A stretch of DNA of 64,000 nt from Allopseudospirillum japonicum (GTDB lineage Bacteria > Pseudomonadota > Gammaproteobacteria > Pseudomonadales > Halomonadaceae), in NCBI RefSeq assembly GCF_900108915.1, contig NZ_FNYH01000010.1, positions 84,667 through 148,666 on the forward strand, given 5' to 3'. Shown in pieces: positions 1 through 8,471 of the stretch (positions within the stretch are counted from its first letter, which is position 1; the number at the start of each line of letters is the position of its first letter). The position numbers and the translations under genes are program-made. A model generated the notes under the pieces. The model was not told where the DNA came from. It was given only the letters and a program-made list of their open reading frames with translations, and searched no databases.

Positions 1-1690
1 AGTTCAGAATCATACCAAGAGTACCAATACCTTCAGGCGAAATGCCTAGCAACCAGTTATCAGCTGTGTTGGCTGCTGGGTTCACGAACTTGAAGTACAC
101 AATGTATGCGAAGGTGAAGATCAGACCTGTCAACATACCTGCAATGGCGCCTTCTTTGTTCATGCGCTTGTAGAAGATACCCATAATAATGACTGGGAAG
201 AAGGAAGCTGCTGCCAGACCGAAGGCGAAGGCAACAACCTGGGCTACGAAGCCTGGAGGGTTGATACCGAAGTAGCCAGCAATCATGATAGCGACAGCTG
301 CAGCCATACGGGCTGCGAGTAACTCGCCTTTCTCAGTAATATTCGGGTTAATAGTTTTCTTGATTAAGTCATGCGAAATTGCTGCGGAAATAACCAAGAG
401 GAGACCTGCGGCAGTGGATAGAGCCGCTGCTACACCACCGGCTGCCACAAGTGCAACTACCCAACCTGGAAGCTGACCGATTTCTGGAGTGGCTAGTACG
501 ATAATGTCGCGGTCGATATAGACTTCGTTGGTTGATTCTGTTGCTTCGTTGGTCAACAGACGCTCACCATGCGTACCACGTGCGCTTTCGTCATCGTTTT
601 CACCTTGGAAAGTCGGTTTACCTTTGAAAGGCGCACCTGCGGTGAACTGCACTTTGCCATCGCCATTCTTATCAACCCAACCGATCAAACCAGAGTTTTC
701 CCAGTTATAGAACCACTGTGGCATATCTTTGTATGCAGTTTCATGCACAGTATCGATCAGTTTAACACGCACGAAGGCACCGATAGCGGGCGCTGTGGTG
801 TAAAGCAAAGCGATGAAGAAAAGTGCCCAACCAGCAGAAGTACGCGCATCACGTACACGAGGTACCGTGAAGAAACGTACAATAACGTGAGGCAGACCAG
901 CAGTACCACACATGAGTGCAGCAGTGATGAAGAACATATCAATCGTTGATTTCTGACCTTCAGTATAAGCACTGAAGCCAAGCTCTTGCACTAAACCATC
1001 GAGACGATCAAGCAAGTAAACGCCTGTATCATTGCCAGCAGCATCTAACATGGTGGCGCCAAAGCCGGTTTGTGGCAAAACGTGGCCGGTCATTTGGAAC
1101 GAGAGGAAGAACACAGGAACCAAATAAGCAGAAATCAAGACACAGTATTGAGCAACCTGGGTGTAAGTAATCCCTTTCATGCCGCCAAGTACTGAGTAAA
1201 CAAAAACAATCGCCATCCCGATAACAACACCTGTGTTGATATCAACTTCGAGGAAGCGAGAGAATACAATACCTACGCCGCGCATTTGGCCGGCTACATA
1301 GGTGAAAGATACGAAAATAACACAGATCACCGCAACTGTACGGGCAACGTTAGAATAGTAACGGTCACCAACGAAATCAGGCACAGTAAACTTGCCAAAC
1401 TTACGTAAGTAAGGTGCAAGTAGCATCGCAAGCAATACGTAGCCGCCTGTCCAACCCATGAGGTAAACAGAGGCATCAAAACCGACATACGCAATGATAC
1501 CGGCCATAGAAATAAAGGAAGCGGCAGACATCCAGTCGGCGGCAGTTGCCATACCGTTTGCAGATGCAGGTACGCCACCACCAGCGACATAGAACTCTTT
1601 CGTTGAGCCAGCGCGTGCCCAGATTGCAATCCCGATGTAGAGTGCGAAAGACGCCCCTACAAAGAGGTAGGTTAGGATTTGTACATCCAT
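1..1690 (-). CDS. VC_2705-type sodium:solute symporter, large subunit (3' end outside window)
   Basis: Translating the minus strand from the ATG at 1690 gives an uninterrupted frame of 563 codons to the window edge, starting MDVQILTYLFVGASF and continuing as an SLC5/SSF carrier with many hydrophobic segments. A hydrophilic insert of roughly 90 residues (GWVDKNGDGKVQF...) between membrane segments and the pairing with a DUF4212 gene are typical of the VC_2705 subfamily rather than of ActP itself. It probably imports a small carboxylate such as acetate with sodium; the substrate is inferred. It follows the DUF4212 gene by 46 bases. Its leader holds an A-rich motif overlapping the ribosome binding site (see 1697-1712). 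The C-terminus lies outside the window. Confidence 0.9.
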   Translation of the reverse strand, partial: MDVQILTYLFVGASFALYIGIAIWARAGSTKEFYVAGGGVPASANGMATAADWMSAASFISMAGIIAYVGFDASVYLMGWTGGYVLLAMLLAPYLRKFGKFTVPDFVGDRYYSNVARTVAVICVIFVSFTYVAGQMRGVGIVFSRFLEVDINTGVVIGMAIVFVYSVLGGMKGITYTQVAQYCVLISAYLVPVFFLSFQMTGHVLPQTGFGATMLDAAGNDTGVYLLDRLDGLVQELGFSAYTEGQKSTIDMFFITAALMCGTAGLPHVIVRFFTVPRVRDARTSAGWALFFIALLYTTAPAIGAFVRVKLIDTVHETAYKDMPQWFYNWENSGLIGWVDKNGDGKVQFTAGAPFKGKPTFQGENDDESARGTHGERLLTNEATESTNEVYIDRDIIVLATPEIGQLPGWVVALVAAGGVAAALSTAAGLLLVISAAISHDLIKKTINPNITEKGELLAARMAAAVAIMIAGYFGINPPGFVAQVVAFAFGLAAASFFPVIIMGIFYKRMNKEGAIAGMLTGLIFTFAYIVYFKFVNPAANTADNWLLGISPEGIGTLGMILN

Positions 1691-1696
1691 TATCAG

Positions 1697-1712
1697 GCCC
1701 TTTGTTGTTATT
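1697..1712 (-). promoter_or_regulatory. Hfq/Crc-type A-rich motif overlapping the symporter RBS
   Basis: On the minus strand the leader reads AATAACAACAAAGGGCC about 7 bases before the ATG. AATAACAACAA matches the AAnAAnAA motif that Hfq with Crc binds in Pseudomonas catabolite-repressed mRNAs, and it runs straight into the Shine-Dalgarno AAAGGG. The function is inferred from the match and from the CrcZ-like RNA elsewhere in this window. Confidence 0.6.
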
Positions 1713-1736
1713 ATGGGTGTTTAAACTTTAACTATT

Positions 1737-2000
1737 TTATTCTTCATGAACATCATATTTCTCATCTAGCTTGTTCATAGAACGCGCATAGAGAAGAATC
1801 AATGCCAAGAAGCAATAAATCGAACCATTCTGAGCGAACCAGAACCCCAACTTGAAGCCAAAAAATTGAATGTTATTCAACACATCGACTAACAGGATAC
1901 CGCAACCGTAAGAGACTACGAACCAGATCGCCATATAACCCAAGATCGTCCTGATGTTTTCTTGCCAGTACGCTTGGGCTTGACCTTCACTCATGCTCAT
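1737..2000 (-). CDS. DUF4212 small subunit of sodium:solute symporter
   Basis: An 87-residue protein with two membrane segments (about residues 18-40 and 50-72), matching the DUF4212 / TIGR03647 'solute:sodium symporter small subunit' family in length and layout (QAYWQENIRTIL near the N-terminus, then FGFKLGFWFAQNGSIY). It is the first gene of the operon with the large subunit. The start could be the ATG at 2000 or the one at 1994; an AAGGGTGG ribosome site lies upstream. The leader carries AATAACAAAAATAA at 2016-2029 beside this site, a second A-rich Hfq/Crc-type motif in the same operon. Confidence 0.9.
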   Translation of the reverse strand: MSMSEGQAQAYWQENIRTILGYMAIWFVVSYGCGILLVDVLNNIQFFGFKLGFWFAQNGSIYCFLALILLYARSMNKLDEKYDVHEE

Positions 2001-2015
2001 AAGATGAATCCACCC

Positions 2016-2029
2016 TTATTTTTGTTATT
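2016..2029 (-). promoter_or_regulatory. A-rich Hfq/Crc-type motif before the DUF4212 gene
   Basis: The minus-strand leader reads AATAACAAAAATAAGGG. The A-rich triplet repeat abuts the AAGG ribosome binding site, as in known catabolite-repression targets of Pseudomonas. Binding is inferred. Confidence 0.5.
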
Positions 2030-2181
2030 AAGCACAGAAGTCGCCTGTGGTTGTCCACAAGCTTGACTTTAACAAAGCTTGCCTAAGGAAAAACCCTGAC
2101 TTTAGTCTTATGGCGCGCGAAGGAAGAAGAAAGTTTTTTGTATTTTTGCATTAAAATCAAATAGTTAAAATCAATTTTTTG

Positions 2182-2195
2182 TGACTTGCAAGTCA
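2182..2195. promoter_or_regulatory. Perfect 14-bp palindrome TGACTTGCAAGTCA, operator candidate
   Basis: A perfect inverted repeat in the 311-base region between the divergent symporter operon and the hybrid kinase gene. It is the strongest symmetrical element there, and its core GACTT-NN-AAGTC recurs at 22545-22556 in the control region of the CrcZ-like RNA. It does not fit CRP or FNR consensus. The regulator is unknown. Confidence 0.4.
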
Positions 2196-2311
2196 TGGCG
2201 TATTAGACTTAAGACGGGCTATTTTGCAAGCGATGCCATACCTAAAACCGAGAAACGCGTATACTAAACGTCTCAGTATTCACATTCACACGCGATAAGG
2301 TGTTAAGGCGC

Positions 2312-5300
2312 ATGTATCATGGTGGCCTCCTCGTTGGTATTTCTCTGCTTTATATCGGTATTTTATTCTTTATTGCTTGGTGGGGAGATCAGCAAGCACG
2401 CCGTTATGGGCCGTCTGCGCGTCGTCCAATCATTTACAGCTTGGCTATGGCAGTGTATTGCACCTCTTGGAGTTTTTATGGCTCAGTTGGTCAAGCCGCC
2501 GCGGGTGGCTGGGTTTATTTAAGTATTTTTATTGGGCCAATTTTAATGTTTACCCTAGGTTGGCCTGTATTAAATAAAATTCTTTGTGTGAGTAAAGCAC
2601 AAAATATTACTTCGATTGCAGATTTTATTGCCTCTCGCTATGGCAAAACGCAAACCCTAGCTGTGATCGTCACTTTAATTGCTTTAGTGGGTACTCTACC
2701 TTATATTGCTTTACAATTAAAAGCCGTCGCTATGGCTTATAATGTATTAACCAGCTATCCGGAAACCCATGCGCTAACTTCAGGGGAGTTTTTTCTTGCA
2801 GATACTGCCTTTTATGTCGCAGCTGTGATGGCACTATTTGCAATTTTATTTGGTACCCGTCATATTGATGCAACAGAGCATCATGAGGGACTAATTCTCG
2901 CAATTGCATTTGAATCTGTTATCAAGCTGATTGCCTTTTTAGCGGTAGGGGTATTTATTACATTTGGTTTGTTTAATGGATTTCAAGATTTACTATCAAC
3001 TGCCAATTATTACTTAGAGTTAGAGCGTCAACTGAATCCAGATATGTTAAGTCAAGGATTTTTAGCGCAAACTTTACTATCCATGATTGCTATTTTAGCT
3101 TTGCCACGCCAATTTCATGTCATGGTTGTAGAAAATACCCACCCTGATGATTGCCGAACAGCCCGCTGGTTATTTCCATTATATTTGGCTTTGATTGCCC
3201 TTTTTGTCTTACCGGTTGCAGCAGCAGGGTTGATCACTTTTAGTGATGGTTTTATGGAGCCAGATACTTATATGCTCACTCTGCCGATGCAGTCGGGAGC
3301 TACTGGACTCACTTTATTGGCTTTTATTGGTGGTTTTTCTGCGGCAACAAGTATGGTCATTATGGCAGCTGTGGCCGTAAGTATTATGGTTTCTAATGAA
3401 ATTGTCATTCCTTTATTGTTGAAAATTCGCTGGTCTGGAAAAACCTTACATAGAGACTATGGCCGTTTAGTCTTGATTATTAGACGTTTGACCATTATTG
3501 GAACTTTAATACTTGCCTATTTCTCTTATCTTACTTTAGCTGAATTTAATTCTTTAGCTTCTACTGGATTTCTTTCTTTTGCAGCCATTGCCCAGTTAGG
3601 GCCTTCTTTGCTGATTGGTATTTACTGGAAACAAGGGAATCGCCAAGGTGCTTTAGCTGGGCTGGCTGTCGGCTTTATTTTATGGACGTACCTTTTATTG
3701 TTACCTAGTTTAAATGATGCAGGATTTTTCGTCTTTGATCTTATGGAATCAGGCCCTTGGGGGTTGACTTGGTTGAGCCCTGTTCATTTATTTGGAGCTA
3801 ACTCAGTCGATTTTTTTACACAAGGTGTTTTAGTGAGCTTGTTAGCTAACTTAATGACTTATGTACTTGTATCACGCTTAACTAAGCAAAGAGTGATTGA
3901 TCGTATCCAAGCATCCGCATTTACTGAGAGTATAGAAACACGTCCTGCCAAAATTAATCGTCCTTGGCTAGGCAATACAAGCATTGGTGATCTGTATGCG
4001 CTATGCGAACGTTTTCTCGGTGCAGAAGCCACAGAAAAAGCTTTCAATGACTACACCTACCAAAGAAATCTAAAACCCCTCCGTTATGAAGAACGGGCAA
4101 GTATTCAGGTCATCCAATTTTGTGAACGCTTATTAGCAGGTGTACTAGGTGCTTCTTCTGCACGTATTGTGATTAGTTCCGCTTTGCAAGGTAAAGACAT
4201 TCAAATTTCTGATGTAATTTCGATTGTCGATGAAGCATCACAAGTTTTAGAATTCAACCGCGCACTTTTGCAAGCTACAATAGAAAACCTCAATCAAGGA
4301 ATTAGTGTTGTAGACCAAAACATGCGCCTAGTGATTTGGAATCAGAGATATTTAGAATTATTTCATTATCCAGATAATTTTATTCATGTAGGTAAGCCGA
4401 TTGCAGAGATTTTTCGATTTAATGCAGAGGCGGGTGAATATGGCTCAGGTGACCCTGTTGAGCAAACACAAGAGCTTTTAGACAATATCCAAGCAGGAGA
4501 GCCTCATAAATATATTCGTTATCGTCATGATGCGAGTGTATTAGAAATACAAGGTAATCCTATGCCTGGGGGCGGTTTTGTTTATACTTATCAAGATATT
4601 AGCCAGCAAAAACAAACAGAAGAGGCTTTAATTCAGTCTGAAAATAATATTCGCATCTATACAGATAATGTGCCTGCGTTAATCGCCTACTTTGATACAG
4701 AGCAAAGGTATTTATTTACAAATAAAGCTTATGAAGAGGCCATGCATGTCGACAGAAACACGATTATTGGTCAGCCTATTTATAGTGTGCTGGATAAAAA
4801 TCAATATCAGTTAAGGGTGAAATATATTCAGTCTGCTTTGGCCGGCTCGCGCCAAGTATTTGAGCTGGAGTTGCCCACATTGAATCGATGCTTACGTTAT
4901 GCCTTAGTAACTTATACACCGCATATCAGTGAACAAAACCAAGTACTCGGTTTCTTTGCTTTATATCAGGATATTACAGAGCGGCGCTTAGCAGAAATTG
5001 CTTTGCAAGAAACCAATGAACATTTAGAAGAACGTGTACAAGAGCGCACACAAAAGCTTTCTGAACTCAATACAGCATTGCAGCAAGAAAATATAGAACG
5101 TGCGCGTACACAAGAAGCGTTAGGCGCAGCAAAACAACAAGCAGAGGAAGCAAATGCTTCAAAAACACGCTTTTTAGCAGCAGCAAGCCATGATTTATTA
5201 CAACCTTTAAATGCTGCACGTTTATTTACTTCTGCACTAGCACAACAATCTCATGATACTCAAGTGCAAAAAACAATTACCAATATTGATAACTCATTAA

Positions 5301-6295
5301 AAGCGGCAGAAGAATTGCTAAGCACTCTATTAGATATTTCTAAGTTAGATGCAGGCGCTTTACATGCCAATGTGAGCGAATTTAATTTGCAGGATATTTT
5401 ACAGCCATTAAAAGCTGAGTTTGAGGTATTAGCTGCGCGGCGCAAACTGAACTTTCGTGTTGTAGCCACCCAGACTTGGGTGCGTTCTGATAGCCAAATG
5501 CTGAGGCGTATTGTGCAAAATTTTTTGTCGAATGCGATTCGCTATACGCAAACCGGTAAAATTTTATTGGGCTGTCGGCGTCAAAAAGCGAGTATCTGGA
5601 TTCAGGTTTGGGATACAGGGCCTGGGATTCCAGAAGCTAAACTCAAAGAAATTTTCCAAGAGTTTAGGCGTTTAGATACTCCTGATCGTCATAACGAAAA
5701 AGGTTTGGGACTGGGACTATCGATTGCAGATCGGATGGCACGTGTGTTGGGGCACAATATTCAAGTGCGCTCTTGGCCTGGAGAGGGGACTTTATTTTCA
5801 GTGCAAGTCCCTTGTGTGCCGACACCCCAGTTAGAAGAAACAAAAACAACCGATCCACAAGCGGCGTTGCGTGTTTGCCTGAATACTAGCTTAAATCCGC
5901 TGGCAGAGATTAAAGTGCTCTGTATTGATAATGAGCCCTTAATTTTAGAAGGGATGCAAGCTATGTTATCTGGCTGGCAATGCCAAGTTTTCACGGCAAC
6001 AACCATCGGTGGTGCTAAATCTATTCTACGCCACCAAGCTCAGGCGCCTGTGATTTTCCTTGCGGATTATCACTTGGATAATGACGTTACTGGGGTGATG
6101 GCATTGCAGGCATTACAAGAAGTGCTAGGGCCTGAGGCGCTTACAGGCATTGTGATCACTGCAGATCGCACAGATGAAGTCGCAGATGAGGTACAAGCTG
6201 CGGGATATGCCCTCTTACATAAGCCAGTCAAGCCTGCTGCTTTGCGTGCGTTAATGACTCGTTTACTACAAAAGCGCCGCATGGCGCGTCATTAG
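2312..6295 (+). CDS. SLC5-fused hybrid sensor histidine kinase (CrbS/MxtR-like)
   Basis: About 1327 residues. The first ~530 form an SSF/SLC5 carrier of some 13 membrane segments. A STAC-like linker follows (around DLYALCERFLGAEATEKAF), then two PAS-like regions, a coiled coil, a HisKA box (ASHDLLQPLNA, His about 960), an HATPase domain (N-box NFLSNAIRY, DTGPGIP, GLGLGLS) and a C-terminal receiver (phospho-Asp about 1252 in FLADYH). CrbS/MxtR kinases with this order control acetate and related carbon metabolism with a LuxR-type partner; that partner is not in the window. Divergent from the symporter operon it probably regulates. The ATG at 2312 follows TAAGG; a GTG at 2300 would add four residues. 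Pseudomonas CbrA is similar but lacks the receiver. Confidence 0.88.
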   Translation: MYHGGLLVGISLLYIGILFFIAWWGDQQARRYGPSARRPIIYSLAMAVYCTSWSFYGSVGQAAAGGWVYLSIFIGPILMFTLGWPVLNKILCVSKAQNITSIADFIASRYGKTQTLAVIVTLIALVGTLPYIALQLKAVAMAYNVLTSYPETHALTSGEFFLADTAFYVAAVMALFAILFGTRHIDATEHHEGLILAIAFESVIKLIAFLAVGVFITFGLFNGFQDLLSTANYYLELERQLNPDMLSQGFLAQTLLSMIAILALPRQFHVMVVENTHPDDCRTARWLFPLYLALIALFVLPVAAAGLITFSDGFMEPDTYMLTLPMQSGATGLTLLAFIGGFSAATSMVIMAAVAVSIMVSNEIVIPLLLKIRWSGKTLHRDYGRLVLIIRRLTIIGTLILAYFSYLTLAEFNSLASTGFLSFAAIAQLGPSLLIGIYWKQGNRQGALAGLAVGFILWTYLLLLPSLNDAGFFVFDLMESGPWGLTWLSPVHLFGANSVDFFTQGVLVSLLANLMTYVLVSRLTKQRVIDRIQASAFTESIETRPAKINRPWLGNTSIGDLYALCERFLGAEATEKAFNDYTYQRNLKPLRYEERASIQVIQFCERLLAGVLGASSARIVISSALQGKDIQISDVISIVDEASQVLEFNRALLQATIENLNQGISVVDQNMRLVIWNQRYLELFHYPDNFIHVGKPIAEIFRFNAEAGEYGSGDPVEQTQELLDNIQAGEPHKYIRYRHDASVLEIQGNPMPGGGFVYTYQDISQQKQTEEALIQSENNIRIYTDNVPALIAYFDTEQRYLFTNKAYEEAMHVDRNTIIGQPIYSVLDKNQYQLRVKYIQSALAGSRQVFELELPTLNRCLRYALVTYTPHISEQNQVLGFFALYQDITERRLAEIALQETNEHLEERVQERTQKLSELNTALQQENIERARTQEALGAAKQQAEEANASKTRFLAAASHDLLQPLNAARLFTSALAQQSHDTQVQKTITNIDNSLKAAEELLSTLLDISKLDAGALHANVSEFNLQDILQPLKAEFEVLAARRKLNFRVVATQTWVRSDSQMLRRIVQNFLSNAIRYTQTGKILLGCRRQKASIWIQVWDTGPGIPEAKLKEIFQEFRRLDTPDRHNEKGLGLGLSIADRMARVLGHNIQVRSWPGEGTLFSVQVPCVPTPQLEETKTTDPQAALRVCLNTSLNPLAEIKVLCIDNEPLILEGMQAMLSGWQCQVFTATTIGGAKSILRHQAQAPVIFLADYHLDNDVTGVMALQALQEVLGPEALTGIVITADRTDEVADEVQAAGYALLHKPVKPAALRALMTRLLQKRRMARH

Positions 6296-6307
6296 GATAT
6301 TACTCAG

Positions 6308-7180
6308 ATGTTAAGTTACCGCCATGGGTTTCATGCAGGCAATCATGCCGATGTGCTTAAGCACTTGACCTTACTTGCTGTATTGGAGCAATTACAGCGC
6401 AAACAGAAGCCTTATTACTATTTAGACACCCATGCAGGGGCTGCTTTATATGCTTTGGATAGTGCTTGGGCACAGCAAACACAAGAAGCCAAGCGCGGTA
6501 TTTTGCCTTTATGGGATCAGGCGCAACAAGGACAAAAACTACCGCCTTTAGTGCAAACTTATATACAACATTTACAAGTGCTCAATCCAGGCAGCACGAG
6601 TCTACATGCTTACCCAGGCTCACCTTATCTTGCAGCCATGCATAGCCGTGAACAAGATACCTTAGTGGCTTTGGAACTGCACTCCCAAGAAATTGATCAA
6701 CTCAAAATGAATTTGTGTCAGGCACCACATAAAGTGCAAGTACATCATAGAGACGCTTTAGAAGGCTTAGTTGCTTTAATGCCGCCTGTGCCAAGGCGTG
6801 GTTGTGTACTGATTGACCCAGCTTATGAAGTGAAAAGCGAATATCAAAGTCTCTTACCCAAGGTACAAAAGGCGCTGGCTTTATGGCCACAAGGCTGTTT
6901 TATGTTGTGGATGCCTATTTTGGCAAGCCAAGCGCATTTACAGCTGATTAAAGGGGCACGCAAGCTAAGCGGTGCCCATTCTGGGATACTTTGTTATGAG
7001 TTGGAATTACCTGACATTGAGCAAGGCATGTATGCCAGCGCCTTGGTATTGATTAATCCACCTTGGGGATTGGAGGCGCTGTTGGATCCAGCGTTAGATG
7101 CCTATCAGCAAGCACTAGAACACGCACATATGCGTGCCCATTGGAAAAAAGTGTGGTTACAGCAACCAAGTGCGGCCTAA
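6308..7180 (+). CDS. rlmJ: 23S rRNA (adenine-2030-N6)-methyltransferase RlmJ
   Basis: A 290-residue protein that begins with the family signature MLSYRHGFHAGNHADVLKH. RlmJ uses S-adenosylmethionine to methylate N6 of A2030 in 23S rRNA. The SAM-binding region YLDTHAG is at about residues 38-44. The catalytic motif, usually DPPY or DPPF, reads DPAY here (Asp170), a mild change inside a key loop. It starts 12 bases after the hybrid kinase and its stop overlaps the convergent bolA stop. Confidence 0.95.
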   Translation: MLSYRHGFHAGNHADVLKHLTLLAVLEQLQRKQKPYYYLDTHAGAALYALDSAWAQQTQEAKRGILPLWDQAQQGQKLPPLVQTYIQHLQVLNPGSTSLHAYPGSPYLAAMHSREQDTLVALELHSQEIDQLKMNLCQAPHKVQVHHRDALEGLVALMPPVPRRGCVLIDPAYEVKSEYQSLLPKVQKALALWPQGCFMLWMPILASQAHLQLIKGARKLSGAHSGILCYELELPDIEQGMYASALVLINPPWGLEALLDPALDAYQQALEHAHMRAHWKKVWLQQPSAA

Positions 7181-7479
7181 TGACCACCGCCGTAACATCC
7201 TGGTGAGTCTGGGCGTTCTTGTTGACGTGCTTGCCATTCTTCTGGGGTATATAAATGCAAAGCCAAAGCATGTACCCCTGAATTCAAGGCTTGTGCCAAT
7301 AAAGCGTAAACTTTTTGATGACGTTTTACAGGAAGCAAGCCAGCAAAAACCTCACTGACAAGGGTAATTTTAAAATGCGAATCTGTTCCCTTGCTGTGTT
7401 GATGGCTCTCGTTCTCCACCGCTAAATACAGGGGGGCTAATTCGGCCAATTGCGCTTCAATATGGGCTTGCATTGACAT
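7177..7479 (-). CDS. bolA: BolA family protein
   Basis: A 100-residue BolA/IbaG-type protein. It shows the central motif ESHQHSKGTDSHFKITLVSEVFAG, broken here as ESHQHSKGTDSHF plus KITLVS, followed by the conserved helix KRHQKVYALL. The His residues (HQH and the downstream RH) are those used to bind a [2Fe-2S] cluster together with monothiol glutaredoxin. The tail GCYGGGH is Gly/His-rich. Probably involved in iron-sulfur trafficking or in the cell-shape response. It ends tail to tail with rlmJ, overlapping by 4 bases, and lies just downstream of an unknown membrane protein gene. Confidence 0.92.
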   Translation of the reverse strand: MSMQAHIEAQLAELAPLYLAVENESHQHSKGTDSHFKITLVSEVFAGLLPVKRHQKVYALLAQALNSGVHALALHLYTPEEWQARQQERPDSPGCYGGGH

Positions 7480-7497
7480 TCCGGCTTCCTCACTAAA

Positions 7498-8400
7498 CTA
7501 GGGGCGCAAACGCGCGGCTAAGTGTAAAAAATCAGGTAACGTTTGTAGATAAACCGCTAAACGTCCAAGAATATCGACGTAATCTTGCCGCGGCGTTAAA
7601 AAACCTTGCTCTGCATCTTCAATCGCCTGCACCAACAAAGCCCGCGCACGCCAGCGGTTCATGCCGATTTCAATTAAAGGTGCCAACAAAGGGGCAAGGA
7701 GTACACCAGCAACCAAGCCACCGCCAGCACCGGCAAAAGTGACCCAAGAAGGTACCCCAGTGAGAGAGACCCACAAACCGCCAAACCAAGATAAATGACT
7801 GGTATATAAGCCGACGGCTGCCGCTTGCCCAACCGCTAAACTACTGCCAAATGCACTTGTCCCTAAACTTTTGCCAAGTATTCCCATCAAGCAAAACATT
7901 AAGGCTTCGCGTGTTCCCTCAATGGAAAGATTCAAACGTTCCACTTGTTGGCCGAGTTGCTGCGCAAAGGCCGCTTGTTTTTGCTCGGGTACTTGTGCCA
8001 AAAGTTGATGAATTTCTTGCTCAAAGTGCGCTTGATGTGGTTGGACATAGGCTTGAATTTTGGCTTCAAGCCCAGGCAGGTCGAGTAACTCCTGCTGCAA
8101 AATGGCTTCGAGTGCTTGTTGCTTGCCAGAACGTCTTGGGCTGGTTTCTTCTGTGTTTTTGCGTCCACTCAATTTACGTACACCAGACCAAAGACTACGC
8201 GGTAAAGCGGCTAAATCGCTTGGAATATCCTGCTTGTGCTGCCAATGACGTTTAAAAACTGCACGTCCACAAGCAAAGTGGGCTTGGTAAACCGGATCAA
8301 TCCGAGTTTGGGCTTGTTGAAAATGTGCATGGACCAAGGCCTCTAATTGCGCCTTATATTCTGCAGCACTTAAGGGAACCGCGGGGGCTTGTGTGACCAT
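7498..8400 (-). CDS. Uncharacterised membrane-associated protein
   Basis: About 300 residues, not recognised with certainty. The N-terminal 190 residues are hydrophilic and Gln/His-rich with long helices. The region from about residue 190 to 260 is rich in Gly/Ala and hydrophobic residues (LAVGQAAAVGLYTSHLSWFG and GAGGGLVAGVLLAPLLAPLI), suggesting two or three membrane helices with glycine-zipper character. A charged helix follows. The ATG at 8400 is used here; a TTG at 8412 would add four residues, and neither has a strong ribosome site. It lies between fabY and bolA on the same strand. No function is proposed. Confidence 0.7.
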   Translation of the reverse strand: MVTQAPAVPLSAAEYKAQLEALVHAHFQQAQTRIDPVYQAHFACGRAVFKRHWQHKQDIPSDLAALPRSLWSGVRKLSGRKNTEETSPRRSGKQQALEAILQQELLDLPGLEAKIQAYVQPHQAHFEQEIHQLLAQVPEQKQAAFAQQLGQQVERLNLSIEGTREALMFCLMGILGKSLGTSAFGSSLAVGQAAAVGLYTSHLSWFGGLWVSLTGVPSWVTFAGAGGGLVAGVLLAPLLAPLIEIGMNRWRARALLVQAIEDAEQGFLTPRQDYVDILGRLAVYLQTLPDFLHLAARLRP

Positions 8401-8433
8401 AGCAAGACTCAAGGTAATCTAGAAGATCAAAAG

Positions 8434-8456
8434 AAGGCAGCCGATATCGCTGCCTC
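8434..8456 (-). terminator. Rho-independent terminator after fabY
   Basis: On the minus strand GGCAGC, a 7-base loop, GCTGCC, then TTCTTTTG. The stem is 6 bp of mostly G/C followed by a short T-rich tract, just after the fabY stop. Confidence 0.6.
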
Positions 8457-8471
8457 TTGCTAAGACACACC

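Noticed and set aside
2180..2195. CRP site reading TGTGA-N6-AGTCA
   Set aside because: Only the left half fits; the palindrome is centred differently, so it is listed as an unassigned operator.
2226..2238. Possible sigma-54 promoter (TGGCATCGCTTGC on the minus strand) before the symporter operon
   Set aside because: The GG to GC spacing is two bases too short.
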